A stretch of DNA of 49,574 nt, taken from NCBI RefSeq assembly GCF_000429365.1, contig NZ_AUBS01000030.1, positions 1-49,574 of the forward strand, given 5' to 3'. Source of the DNA: Pseudodonghicola xiamenensis DSM 18339 (GTDB lineage Bacteria; Pseudomonadota; Alphaproteobacteria; Rhodobacterales; Rhodobacteraceae). Shown in pieces: positions 25,818 to 34,380 of this stretch (its first letter is position 1; each line of letters begins with the position of its first letter). The translations under genes and the position numbers were made by a program. Below the pieces are notes generated by a model. That model did not search any database, was not told the DNA's origin, and saw only the letters and a program-made list of their open reading frames with translations.

Positions 25818-26159
25818 ATGGAGATCCTTCTGGCCAGCGCGGTCGGCATCCTGACCGCCGGCGGCATCTATCTGATCCTGCGACAGCGCACCTTTCCGGT
25901 GATCCTCGGGCTGTCGATCCTCTCCTATGCGGTGAACCTGTTCCTGTTCGCCACCGGCCGGCTGGCGCTGAACCAGCCGCCGATCCTGAGCGAACACGCC
26001 ACCGGCTATACCGACCCGATCCCGCAGGCGCTGGTGCTGACCGCCATCGTGATTTCCTTCGGGATGACCGCCGTGGTGCTGATGATGGCGCTGAGCGCCT
26101 ATCTGGCCGCGCGTGACGACCGCATCGACATGTCCGACGACAAGGGAGAGGACGCATGA
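25818..26159 (+). CDS. phaC: cation/proton antiporter subunit C (Mrp/Pha)
   Basis: A 113-residue membrane protein with three helices (about 3-20, 28-47 and 73-96), homologous to NuoK. Typical MrpC segments are GILTAGGIYLILRQRTFPVI and DPIPQALVLTAIVISFGMTA. It starts three bases after the phaA stop and overlaps phaD by four bases. Confidence 0.95.
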   Translation: MEILLASAVGILTAGGIYLILRQRTFPVILGLSILSYAVNLFLFATGRLALNQPPILSEHATGYTDPIPQALVLTAIVISFGMTAVVLMMALSAYLAARDDRIDMSDDKGEDA

Positions 26160-27706
26160 ACAACCTGATCATCGCGCCCATCGTCCTGCCGGCGGTTGTG
26201 GGCCCCTTCATCCTGATGGCGATCCGCTTTCACAGCGATCTGCAACGGGTGTTCTCGGTCGCCTCCGTGGTGCTGTTGAACCTTATCGCCTTCACCCTGC
26301 TGTGGCACAGCATGGACGGCTCGATCCAGGTCTATGAGCTGGGCGACTGGCCGGCCCCCTTCGGCATCGTGCTGGTGCTGGACCGGCTGTCTGCGATGAT
26401 GGTGATGCTGACCACGCTGCTGGCGCTGCCGGTGCTGCTTTATGCCATTGGCTCGGGCTGGGATACCCGGGGCCGGCACTTCCATGCGCTGTTCCAGTTC
26501 CAGCTCATGGGTATTCTCGGCGCCTTCCTGACCGGCGACGCCTTCAACCTCTTCGTCTTCTTCGAAGTGCTGCTGATCGCCTCCTACGGGCTGATGATCC
26601 ATGGTGGAGGCTCCAAGCGGCTACGGGCGGGGGTGCAATATGTTGTCTACAACCTGCTGGGCTCCAGCCTGTTCCTGATCGCGCTCGGGGCGATCTATTC
26701 GGTCACCGGTACGCTGAACATGGCCGATCTGGCGGTACGCGTCGCCGCCCTGCCGGTCGAGGATACCGCGCTGATCCGGGTGGCCGCGGTGCTGCTGCTT
26801 CTGGTTTTCGCCATCAAGGCGGCGGTGCTGCCCCTGCACTTCTGGCTGCCGGCCTCCTATGCCAACGCGCCGATGCCAGTGGCGGCGCTTTTCGCCATCA
26901 TGACCAAGGTCGGCGCCTATGCCATCCTTCGGATGTACACGCTGGTCTTCGGCCCCGACGTGGCGGTGACCCAGGGGCTGGTCGGCGACTGGCTGCTGCC
27001 GGCAGCGCTGCTGACGCTGACCGTGGGCTCGATCGGCATCCTGGGCGCCAAGGAGCTGGGCCGGTTGGTGGCCTTCAGCGCCATCACCTCGATGGGCACC
27101 CTGTTGATCGCCATCTCGCTCTTCACTCCGCAATCGGCGGCGGCGGCGCTTTATTACGCGATCCATTCGACGCTGACCGCAGCGCTGCTGTTCCTGGTGG
27201 CCGATCTGGTGATGGAGCGGCGCGGCGGCAAGCTGATCCCCTGCCCCGCCATGCCGCAAAGCGGGTTGATCTCTGCGCTCTATTTCGCCGGGGCCATCGC
27301 CATGGCCGGGATGCCGCCCCTGTCGGGCTTCATCGGCAAGCTGCTGGTACTGTCAGCGGCCTGGCCCAGCTCCGAGGTCTGGCTGATCTTCGCCGTGGTG
27401 CTGACCACCTCGCTGATCACCATCGTCGGGCTGACCCGCGCCGGCAGCATCCTGTTCTGGAAATCGCACGACCGCAGCGTCCAGCCACCGGAAGACGATG
27501 AAGAGGACGATATCGCCAAGCCGGTGAGCCCCGAGCTCGCCTCGGCGCCAGTGCCCGGCCTGGCCTTCGTCTCGGTCTTCGCGCTGCTGGCGGGGCTGGT
27601 GGCCTTGACGGTGCTGGCCGGCCCGGTGCTGAAATATACCGAAGCCACCGCCGGGCAGTTGTTCGACCCCACCGCCTATATCGAAACCGTTCTGCAAAGG
27701 CCCTGA
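26156..27706 (+). CDS. phaD: cation/proton antiporter subunit D (Mrp/Pha)
   Basis: A 516-residue, 14-helix membrane subunit related to NuoN/NuoM. The key Glu in FNLFVFFEVLLIASYGL (helix 5) and Lys in FAIKAAVLPLHFWLPASYA are those needed for proton movement in this superfamily. A hydrophilic acidic loop (PPEDDEEDD) lies near residue 445. It overlaps phaC by four bases and precedes phaE by three. Confidence 0.95.
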   Translation: MNNLIIAPIVLPAVVGPFILMAIRFHSDLQRVFSVASVVLLNLIAFTLLWHSMDGSIQVYELGDWPAPFGIVLVLDRLSAMMVMLTTLLALPVLLYAIGSGWDTRGRHFHALFQFQLMGILGAFLTGDAFNLFVFFEVLLIASYGLMIHGGGSKRLRAGVQYVVYNLLGSSLFLIALGAIYSVTGTLNMADLAVRVAALPVEDTALIRVAAVLLLLVFAIKAAVLPLHFWLPASYANAPMPVAALFAIMTKVGAYAILRMYTLVFGPDVAVTQGLVGDWLLPAALLTLTVGSIGILGAKELGRLVAFSAITSMGTLLIAISLFTPQSAAAALYYAIHSTLTAALLFLVADLVMERRGGKLIPCPAMPQSGLISALYFAGAIAMAGMPPLSGFIGKLLVLSAAWPSSEVWLIFAVVLTTSLITIVGLTRAGSILFWKSHDRSVQPPEDDEEDDIAKPVSPELASAPVPGLAFVSVFALLAGLVALTVLAGPVLKYTEATAGQLFDPTAYIETVLQRP

Positions 27707-27709
27707 CCC

Positions 27710-28207
27710 ATGAGATTGCTTGCCCGGATCTTTCCCCACCCGATCCTGACCGGCCTTCTGACGCTGGTCTGGCTTCTGCTGGTCAACCGATATTCCATCA
27801 ATTCGCTGCTGTTTGGCCTGTTTCTGGGCACGGTGATCCCCTTCATCACCCGCCCCTACTGGCCGAACCGCCCGCGCCTGCATCATCCGATCAAGATCGT
27901 GGTCTATATCGCGATCGTGATCTGGGATATCATCTTGGCCAATTTCACCGTCGCCAAGATCGTGCTGTTCAAATCGAACGCGGCGCGCAAACCGGCGTGG
28001 ATCACCGTGCCGCTGGCACTGAAGAGCCCAGAGGCGATCACCGCGCTGGCCGGCACCATCACCCTGACGCCCGGCACCGTCAGCGCCGATCTGTCCGCCG
28101 GCGGGCACTACCTGCTGGTCCATTGCCTCGACGCGCCCGACCCCGATGCCGTGCGTGACGAGATCAAGACCCGTTACGAACGCCGCCTGATGGAGATTTT
28201 CGAATGA
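27710..28207 (+). CDS. phaE: cation/proton antiporter subunit E (Mrp/Pha)
   Basis: A 165-residue subunit with two or three N-terminal helices (about 12-30, 32-48 and 60-80) and a cytoplasmic C-terminal domain containing ITLTPGTVSADL and HYLLVHCLDAPD, the MrpE signature region. It overlaps phaF by four bases. Confidence 0.94.
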   Translation: MRLLARIFPHPILTGLLTLVWLLLVNRYSINSLLFGLFLGTVIPFITRPYWPNRPRLHHPIKIVVYIAIVIWDIILANFTVAKIVLFKSNAARKPAWITVPLALKSPEAITALAGTITLTPGTVSADLSAGGHYLLVHCLDAPDPDAVRDEIKTRYERRLMEIFE

Positions 28208-28476
28208 TCCTGAGCTATGCCATCTATTTCGCCACGGGCTGCTTCGCGCTGGCGCTGCTGATGAACCTCTGGAAGATCGCCACTGCCGCCGGCGTCGGCG
28301 ACCGGGTGCTGGCGCTGGATACCATGGTGATCAACGCTATCGCTCTGCTGATCCTTTACGGGCTGGCCAACGGGACCGAGATCTTCTTCGAGGCGGCGAT
28401 GATCATCGCCATGCTGGGCTTTGTCTCGACCGTCGCTTACGCGCGCTTCATGCTGCGCGGCAACATCATCGAATAA
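28204..28476 (+). CDS. phaF: cation/proton antiporter subunit F (Mrp/Pha)
   Basis: A 90-residue, three-helix membrane subunit; typical MrpF segments are GVGDRVLALDTMVINAIAL and GFVSTVAYARFMLRG. It sits between phaE (ATGA overlap) and phaG (12-bp gap). Confidence 0.94.
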   Translation: MILSYAIYFATGCFALALLMNLWKIATAAGVGDRVLALDTMVINAIALLILYGLANGTEIFFEAAMIIAMLGFVSTVAYARFMLRGNIIE

Positions 28477-28488
28477 GGGGGCAGACCG

Positions 28489-28878
28489 ATGTCAGCGATC
28501 TTCGAATATATCATCGCCGCCGCCGTCGTTCTGGGCGGGGTCTTCGGGCTGGTCGGCTCGTTCGGGCTGATCAAGCTGAACGATGCGATGTCCCGACTGC
28601 ATGCGCCGACCAAGGCCACCACCCTGGGGGTCGGCGGCGTGCTGATCGCCTCGATGATCCACGCCATCGTGTCGGAGGGGCAGATTTCCTGGCACGAGCT
28701 GCTGATCACGCTGTTTCTGTTCCTGACCGCGCCGATCACCGCCAATTTCATTGCCAAGGCGCATATCCATCGCCACGAGACCCCCGAGAGCCTGCCTCCG
28801 GCGGGAGAGGACCGCATCTGGGCCACCCATGACATCCGGCCCGAGGAACAGCCCGCCCCCCTCCCGCCCCACAACTGA
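28489..28878 (+). CDS. phaG: cation/proton antiporter subunit G (Mrp/Pha)
   Basis: A 129-residue subunit with three helices; LGGVFGLVGSFGLIKLNDAM, SRLHAPTKATTLGVGGVL and TLFLFLTAPITANFIAKAH are diagnostic of MrpG/PhaG. A hydrophilic tail with Pro-rich end follows. It closes a complete seven-function Mrp-type operon and lies 14 bp before selD on the same strand, so read-through into selD is likely. Confidence 0.95.
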   Translation: MSAIFEYIIAAAVVLGGVFGLVGSFGLIKLNDAMSRLHAPTKATTLGVGGVLIASMIHAIVSEGQISWHELLITLFLFLTAPITANFIAKAHIHRHETPESLPPAGEDRIWATHDIRPEEQPAPLPPHN

Positions 28879-28892
28879 GCATCGGGCCTGCC

Positions 28893-31052
28893 ATGGACCG
28901 CACCACCCAGCCGCTGACCCGGGATCTAGTCCTGGTCGGCGGCGGCCATGCCCATGCGCTGCTGTTGCGGATGTGGGGGATGGCGCCACTGCCCGGCACC
29001 CGGGTGACGTTGATCAACCCAGGCCCCACCGCGCCCTATTCCGGCATGCTGCCGGGCTTTATCGCCGGTCATTACCGCCGCGACGATCTGGATATCGACC
29101 TGATCCGGCTGGCCCGCTTCGCCGGCGCCCGGCTGGTGCTCGGGGAGTGTCGGGGACTGGACCCGCAGGCCAAGCTGATCCATGTGCCGGGCCGGCCGCC
29201 GATCGGCTATGATGTCTGTTCGGTCAATGTCGGCATCACCTCCTCGATGCCGGATCTGCCCGGGTTCACCGATTTCGCCGTGCCGGCCAAACCGCTCGGC
29301 CCCTTCGCCAATCGTTGGGACAGCTATCTTGCCGGCGACGGCCCGGCCCGCGTCGCGGTGATCGGTGGCGGCGTCGCCGGCGTGGAGCTGATCCTGGCCA
29401 TGGCACATGCGCTGCGCAGCCGAGGCCGGCCGGCCGAACTGACGCTTGTCGAGCGCGCCCGCGCGCTCTCCGCGCTGGGGCATGCGGCGCAAAAGCGGCT
29501 ACGGGCGGCGCTTTCGGCCCATGGGGTGACGATCCGCGAAGGGGTGGAGATCGCCTATGTCGATCAGGGCGCCGTGGTGCTGGCGGGCGAGGAGCGGATC
29601 GCGGCCGATTTCATCACCGGCGCTGCCGGCGCCCGCCCCTATGAATGGATCGCCGAGACCGGGCTGGCGGTAACCCGCGGCTTCATCGCCGTCGATCCCA
29701 GCCTGCAAAGCAGCGATCCTGCCGTCTTCGCCGCCGGCGATTGTGCCGATCTGATCGAGACGCCGCGCCCCAAGGCTGGTGTCTATGCGGTGCGCGAGGC
29801 GCCGATCCTGCTGGAGAACTTGAAAAATGCCCTTATGGGGGACGCGCGGCGGCGCCGCTATCACCCGCAGCGCGATTACCTCAAGTTGATCTCGCTGGGC
29901 GAGCAATCGGCACTGGGGGAGAAATGGAGGCTCCCCTTCTCGGGCCCGCTGATCTGGCGTTGGAAGGATCGGATCGACCGCCGCTTCATGGACCGGTTCC
30001 GCGACCTGCCGATGATGCCCCCCCCTGTCCCGCCCAAGTTGCGCGCCGCCGGCAGCGATGAGCTGCCCGACAAACCGATGTGCGGCGGATGTGGCGCCAA
30101 GCTGGGACGCGGCGCGCTGCGGATGGCGCTGGCAAGCTTGCCGGCGGGGGGGCGCCAGGACCTGACCCCACTGCCCGGCGACGATGCCGCGATGCTGACG
30201 CTTGGCGGCCAGCGGCAGGTGATCACCACCGACCATCTGCGCGCCTTCATCGAAGACCCGGTCACCATGACCCGGATCGCCGCCGTCCATGCGCTTGGCG
30301 ATATCTGGGCGATGGGGGCAGAGCCGCAGGCGGTGACCGTCACGCTGATCCTGCCGCGGATGACCACGGCGTTGCAGCAGCGGACCGCGACCGAGATCAT
30401 GGGCGCCGCCGATGCGATCTTTCGCGCCGAGGGGGCGGAGATCGTCGGCGGTCACAGCTCGATGGGACCCGAGCTGACCGTGGGCTTCACCCTGACCGGG
30501 CTGCTCGACCGCGATCCGATCACATTGGCGGGGGCGCGGCCGGGCGATGCGCTGATCCTGACCAAGCCGATCGGCACCGGCGTGCTGATGGCGGCCGAGA
30601 TGCAGGGCGCCGCGCGCGGCGACTGGATCGCTGCGGCCTTCGCCCAGATGACCCGGCCGCAGGGCGATGCCGCGCGGCTTCTGGCCGGGGCGCATGCGAT
30701 GACCGATGTCACCGGCTTCGGCCTGGCCGGGCATCTGCTGAACATCTGCGAAGCCTCAGGGCTGGCGGCGCAGCTCGACCTTGCCACCGTGCCGCTGATG
30801 GCCGGCGCGCTGGAGCTGTCGCGACAGGGCTATCGCTCGACCCTGTTCCCCGACAACCGGGCACTGGCGCCGGAATTGCCGAGCGATCCGCTCAGCGATC
30901 TTCTGTTCGATCCGCAGACCGCCGGGGGCCTCCTCGCCGCCGTCGCCGCCGAAGAGGCCGAGGAGCTGATCGCGGCGCTGCGCGCGGCAGGGCATCCGGC
31001 GGCACGGATCGGGAGCCTCACCGCCGGTGGCCCAAGGCTGAGCCTGATCTAA
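28893..31052 (+). CDS. selD: selenide, water dikinase fused to an FAD/NAD(P)-dependent oxidoreductase domain
   Basis: A 719-residue bifunctional protein. The N-terminal half (about 1-380) is a pyridine-nucleotide-disulfide/NADH-dehydrogenase-like flavoprotein with GGGHAHALLLRMWG near the start and a second nucleotide fold VIGGGVAGVELILAM (about 152-166). The C-terminal half is SelD, which makes selenophosphate from selenide and ATP; its active Cys is in MCGGCGAKLG (Cys397 and Cys400), and GDDAAML and VTGFGLAGHLL follow. No selenocysteine codon is needed. The fusion may reduce selenium for the kinase. mnmH, which consumes selenophosphate, lies two genes downstream. Its TAA overlaps the DUF2087 stop. 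Confidence 0.95.
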   Translation: MDRTTQPLTRDLVLVGGGHAHALLLRMWGMAPLPGTRVTLINPGPTAPYSGMLPGFIAGHYRRDDLDIDLIRLARFAGARLVLGECRGLDPQAKLIHVPGRPPIGYDVCSVNVGITSSMPDLPGFTDFAVPAKPLGPFANRWDSYLAGDGPARVAVIGGGVAGVELILAMAHALRSRGRPAELTLVERARALSALGHAAQKRLRAALSAHGVTIREGVEIAYVDQGAVVLAGEERIAADFITGAAGARPYEWIAETGLAVTRGFIAVDPSLQSSDPAVFAAGDCADLIETPRPKAGVYAVREAPILLENLKNALMGDARRRRYHPQRDYLKLISLGEQSALGEKWRLPFSGPLIWRWKDRIDRRFMDRFRDLPMMPPPVPPKLRAAGSDELPDKPMCGGCGAKLGRGALRMALASLPAGGRQDLTPLPGDDAAMLTLGGQRQVITTDHLRAFIEDPVTMTRIAAVHALGDIWAMGAEPQAVTVTLILPRMTTALQQRTATEIMGAADAIFRAEGAEIVGGHSSMGPELTVGFTLTGLLDRDPITLAGARPGDALILTKPIGTGVLMAAEMQGAARGDWIAAAFAQMTRPQGDAARLLAGAHAMTDVTGFGLAGHLLNICEASGLAAQLDLATVPLMAGALELSRQGYRSTLFPDNRALAPELPSDPLSDLLFDPQTAGGLLAAVAAEEAEELIAALRAAGHPAARIGSLTAGGPRLSLI

Positions 31053-31591
31053 CCTGCCTCACGCGACCGCAGCCGGCGGATCAGCTCCCGCGCCTCAGGC
31101 GGAGGTGACAGTTCCTGGCGGCGATAATCGCTACCGTCCCGTGATCGGGTGAAGAGGCCCAGCCCGCAGAGATCGCGCCGCAAAAGCGCCGCATCACCGA
31201 ATGCATGCTCCGCGCTGAGCCGCGCGTTCACCTCGCGCTCGTGCAGCGAAACGCCGGCCGGAAACCGCGACCACAGCGCCCAGAGGCAAAGCTGTTGGAT
31301 CTGGCGCCGCGACGGCCAGCGCAGCAGCCGGCCTGCGGCATCGAACTGGGTCAGCGCGCGTTCTACCAGCCGGAAATCGACGACGGCGACCAAGGCAGGC
31401 GTATCGAGCCGCGCCTCGGCCGCATGGGCGGCGCGCAGGTGCTGGAAGTTGCGATAGCCCGCCGCCCGGGCGAGCATATTCATCACCTCCAGATGCGACG
31501 GCGGAGCCTCGCGCGCCTGCAACTGCCGGCCAAGCGCGCGGGCAAAGGCGGAGATATCGGGGCTATTCAGGGGGAAAACCTGTTTCGACAT
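31049..31591 (-). CDS. DUF2087 domain-containing protein
   Basis: A 180-residue soluble protein. The N-terminal part (about 1-60) carries a small helical motif LEVMNMLARAAGYRNFQHLRA that recalls glyoxalase-related or DNA-binding modules. The C-terminal DUF2087 region is recognisable by GRLLRWPSRRQIQQLCLWAL, SEREVNA-like LHEREVNARL and LRRDLCGLGLFTRSRDGSDYRR, a winged-helix-like fold often found with regulators. It lies between selD and mnmH, convergent with the former and in line with the latter. Function unknown. Confidence 0.8.
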   Translation of the reverse strand: MSKQVFPLNSPDISAFARALGRQLQAREAPPSHLEVMNMLARAAGYRNFQHLRAAHAAEARLDTPALVAVVDFRLVERALTQFDAAGRLLRWPSRRQIQQLCLWALWSRFPAGVSLHEREVNARLSAEHAFGDAALLRRDLCGLGLFTRSRDGSDYRRQELSPPPEARELIRRLRSREAG

Positions 31592-31777
31592 GACATGTCC
31601 TCAAGGGGCCGCGTGAGACTGTCGTGGTCGCTGACTTACGACGCGGCACTGGACGGAGATGTCGAATGCTGTCGATGACTAGGAGCAGGTTTAGCTGCCC
31701 CTCTCGGGGCCAGCGACGCCTCGGTGAACTGCCGACCGTGCAGGAAACCTAGCCGACCTGCACAGCCGGAGCAAGGA

Positions 31778-32836
31778 TCAGCCGACCCAACCTTCGACGA
31801 TCCGCTCGATCTCAGCCGCGACATGATCGAGTCCCGGGGCATCCAGCCGATCCGTCGTGATCCGTGCCAGAACCTCGGCCCCGATGGCGCGGCGGGATTT
31901 GTCATAGGAAGGATCGTAATGCTGTTCCATCAGCGCCCGGGTCAGCGCCAACTTGTCGCCCGCCGCGATCAGCGCGCCCCAGCCATCGACCACCGCATGG
32001 CCGCGATGGGCGCGCAGCGGATCAAGCCGGTCGCGCAGCCGGTCGCCGCCGGACAGGATATCGTCATAGGCCCGCGCCAGATAGGCCGCTCGCGCCTCGA
32101 TCGGCGCGGCGATCTCGATCCGGGGCGCGGCCTTCATCACCTCCCAGAGCGCGGGGGGAATGATCCGCTCGCCGATCTTGCTCGATTCAGCCTCGATCAC
32201 CACGGGGCGAGAAGGGTCGAGCGTCAGCAAAACCCCGACCAATGCGGATTCGAACCCCTTCTGGCTGGGCTGCTTCTGCCCCCTCTCGCCCAGAAGCGAG
32301 CCGCGATGCACCGCCAGCCCCTCGAGATCGAGCACCTGAACGCCCCGCCGGTTCAGCAGATGCAGCAGATCGGTCTTGGCGGTGCCGGTATAGCCGTCGA
32401 GCAGCACCACCCGGTAAGGCAAGGAGCCATCGTAGAGCGCGCGATAGACCAGCCGGCGATAAGTCTGATAGCCGCCCTTGATGCTGTCGGCCCGCCAGCC
32501 GATCTGCCCCAGCATCCAGGTGAAGGAGCCGGAGCGCTGACCGCCGCGCCAGCAATAGACCAGTGGCCGCCAGCCGCCTTCTTTATCCTTCAGCACCGTC
32601 TCGATGTGATGGGCGGCATTGTGGAACACCAGCGCCGCGCCCAGCTTGCGGGCCAGAAACGGGCTTTCCTGGGTGTAGATAGTGCCGACGCGGGCGCGTT
32701 CGTCATTGTCCAAGACCGGCAGCGAGATCGCGCCCGGCAGGTGATCCTCGGCATATTCGGCGGGGCTGCGGACGTCGATCACGGTGTCGAACCCATGGGC
32801 AGCAAGATCGGCGAGCGTGGCGAATTCGATGGGCAT
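31778..32836 (-). CDS. mnmH: tRNA 2-selenouridine synthase
   Basis: A 352-residue enzyme (also called SelU) that replaces sulfur by selenium in mnm5s2U34 of tRNAs for Lys, Glu and Gln, using selenophosphate. The N-terminal rhodanese domain has the catalytic Cys95 in VYCWRGGQRSGS. A P-loop-like DGYTGTAKT lies at 147-155. ATG 32836 gives the standard N-terminus MPIEFATLADL. Its position near selD shows that selenophosphate made here serves tRNA modification; selA, selB and tRNA-Sec are not in the window. Confidence 0.94.
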   Translation of the reverse strand: MPIEFATLADLAAHGFDTVIDVRSPAEYAEDHLPGAISLPVLDNDERARVGTIYTQESPFLARKLGAALVFHNAAHHIETVLKDKEGGWRPLVYCWRGGQRSGSFTWMLGQIGWRADSIKGGYQTYRRLVYRALYDGSLPYRVVLLDGYTGTAKTDLLHLLNRRGVQVLDLEGLAVHRGSLLGERGQKQPSQKGFESALVGVLLTLDPSRPVVIEAESSKIGERIIPPALWEVMKAAPRIEIAAPIEARAAYLARAYDDILSGGDRLRDRLDPLRAHRGHAVVDGWGALIAAGDKLALTRALMEQHYDPSYDKSRRAIGAEVLARITTDRLDAPGLDHVAAEIERIVEGWVG

Positions 32837-32895
32837 GAGACTGCTTAGCGCGGACGAGCTGGGAGGGGAAGCGCGCGGTGCAAGCGCCGGGAGAT

Positions 32896-32969
32896 CAGGG
32901 GGCCTTCCGCCCCCTCTTTGCGCGAACCGCGCAAATTCACCCCCGAGGATATTTGCAGCCAGAAAAAGG
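32896..32969 (+). repeat. intergenic repeat, copy 2
   Basis: GGGGGCCTTCCGCCCCC hairpin, then a TTTGCGCGAACCGCGCAAA hairpin, then CCCCCGAGGATATTTGCAGC and CAGAAAAAGG. It matches the three-part plan of the copies at 16076-16143 and 40189-40250, with closest identity to the latter in the TATTTG..CCAGAAAAAG tail. It lies just upstream of the mnmH start, in the region that would hold its promoter. Confidence 0.65.
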
Positions 32970-33154
32970 CCGGGCCACGGGGCGGCGTGAAAGAGGAATG
33001 TCATTGGTCAATATGGGGTTGGGTGATGGCCTGAGGCGGAACCGGCGAGAATGGAGGTTCCTCGCATGCCCGGGCGTGCTGATCCGGCGGTGCTGTTCAT
33101 CAGCTGGATGGAAGCCGCGGGGCTGGCGCGCATGATCGCGCGTGCCTTGGCAAG
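32970..33154 (+). other. remainder of the gap upstream of mnmH
   Basis: With the repeat at 32896-32969 and the bases before it, the gap from 32837 to 33154 is about 320 bp. Apart from a 30-codon frame at 33066-33158 (MPGRADPAVLFISWMEAAGL and onward), which ends in an ATGA overlap with the next small ORF, I see nothing definite here. Confidence 0.3.
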
Positions 33155-33406
33155 ATGATCGACCGGCGCGCCGGGGAGCTTCGGCGACGTCCGGAGAGCG
33201 CGGCGTTGGTGGCGTGGCACATCGAAGTCTTGCAAACCGATACCCTTGTCGATCTCGGCAGCCCGGAGCCGGCGCATTTTTTGCGCCTTCTGCCCAAGGT
33301 CGCCATAGCCGACAACGACCGGCGCCGCCGCCCCCTGAAGGCGCACGAGGGCAAGGCCTCAGACAACCAGACCGCCAACCAGACCGCCAGCAGAACCGAG
33401 AGCTGA
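33155..33406 (+). CDS. small hypothetical protein
   Basis: An 83-codon frame with GC-rich third positions, reading MIDRRAGELRRRPESAALVA, then HIEVLQTDTLVDLGSPEPAH and a polar, Asn/Thr-rich tail. No known domain is recognised and no good ribosome site is present apart from the ATGA junction with a preceding 30-codon frame. It could be real, a remnant, or chance; its stop is 9 bp from the end of the convergent SRAP gene. Confidence 0.3.
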   Translation: MIDRRAGELRRRPESAALVAWHIEVLQTDTLVDLGSPEPAHFLRLLPKVAIADNDRRRRPLKAHEGKASDNQTANQTASRTES

Positions 33407-33414
33407 AGACCGGC

Positions 33415-34089
33415 TTATTCCGCCTCGAAGGGTTCGATCAACTCCTCGATCAGATCGGGGCCTTCGGCGCGGTTCGAATTGATCTTCGGACTGACACGAT
33501 ATCTTTGAACCACATCTTCGGCTGCCGGGCGCATCAGCCGGGCGGCGCCATGCCCGGCCTCGCCCAACCAAAGCGGCCAGTCCTGCGGATCGAGGATCAG
33601 CGGCATGCGGTCATGCACCGGGGCGAGCTTGGCATTGGCGGCGGTGGTGACGATGGCGCAGGTGGCGACCGGGTCGGCATCCCCCCAATACTGCCAGATG
33701 CCGGCAAACGCCATCGGCGCGCCATCGCGACGGAACACATACCAGGGCAGCCGGGTCTCTGCGCGGCGTTCCCATTCATAGAATCCCGACGCGATCAGCA
33801 GGCAACGGCGCTGGCGGCAGGCATCGCGAAAGGCGGGCTTTTCGGCCAGGGTTTCGGCCCTGGCGTTGAAGAGCAACGGTCCGCCGGACAGGCTTTGATA
33901 CCAGCTTGGGACAAAACCCCAGCGCATCGGCCGCAACCGCCGCTGCCCTTCGAGGTTGAGAACCACCGGCACCTGATCGGTCGGGCAGATATTGTAATCC
34001 GGCACGACCGGCAGATCGTTGGCCGGCTGCGCCTGGAACACCTGCGCCATGGTCTGGACAGACAGGGTCAGGGCATAGCGTCCGCACAT
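33415..34089 (-). CDS. SOS response-associated peptidase (SRAP, YedK/HMCES-like)
   Basis: A 224-residue protein starting MCGRYAL; Cys2 is exposed after Met removal and forms the thiazolidine crosslink with abasic sites in single-stranded DNA. Other conserved parts are the Asn in FNARAET, the catalytic Glu in ASGFYEWER and the His in VHDRMPLIL. ATG 34089 is fixed by the requirement for Cys2. It protects abasic sites during replication and repair. It is a single gene. Confidence 0.93.
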   Translation of the reverse strand: MCGRYALTLSVQTMAQVFQAQPANDLPVVPDYNICPTDQVPVVLNLEGQRRLRPMRWGFVPSWYQSLSGGPLLFNARAETLAEKPAFRDACRQRRCLLIASGFYEWERRAETRLPWYVFRRDGAPMAFAGIWQYWGDADPVATCAIVTTAANAKLAPVHDRMPLILDPQDWPLWLGEAGHGAARLMRPAAEDVVQRYRVSPKINSNRAEGPDLIEELIEPFEAE

Positions 34090-34331
34090 CTGCTGATTTC
34101 CCGCGCTGGGTTTCGCATTCTTGCCGCGCCCGGCACACTGAGGCTCTTGGCAAAGAGCGGACCGGTCGGCACCGACACACAAAGGGTGAGCGAAGATTAG
34201 GCGAGGTCATCTGTCAGGGACAACCGCGAATGCCATCGCCGGCCCCATGTCAAGCCGGGGCACCAGTTGGAGGATAGCATGTCAAGCGCCCGGCAGGACG
34301 GGGCACTATCCCCCCGGGGACAGGCATCTGC

Positions 34332-34380
34332 CCTTTGGCGCAGGCCCTGCCCCGCGCCGGACGAGGGCCTGCGACAAAGG
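34332..34380 (-). terminator. strong hairpin terminator after the 5'-nucleotidase gene
   Basis: CGCAGGCCCT (34339-34348) pairs perfectly with AGGGCCTGCG (34364-34373), and an outer CCTTTG/CAAAGG (34332-34337 with 34375-34380) extends it to 16 pairs with one mismatch. It starts at the base directly after the nucleotidase stop codon. The T-tract is weak, but the stem is by far the strongest in the region. Confidence 0.6.

Noticed and set aside
31592..31777. Possible tRNA-Sec next to the selenium genes
   Set aside because: No cloverleaf with a TCA anticodon or a T-loop could be found on either strand.
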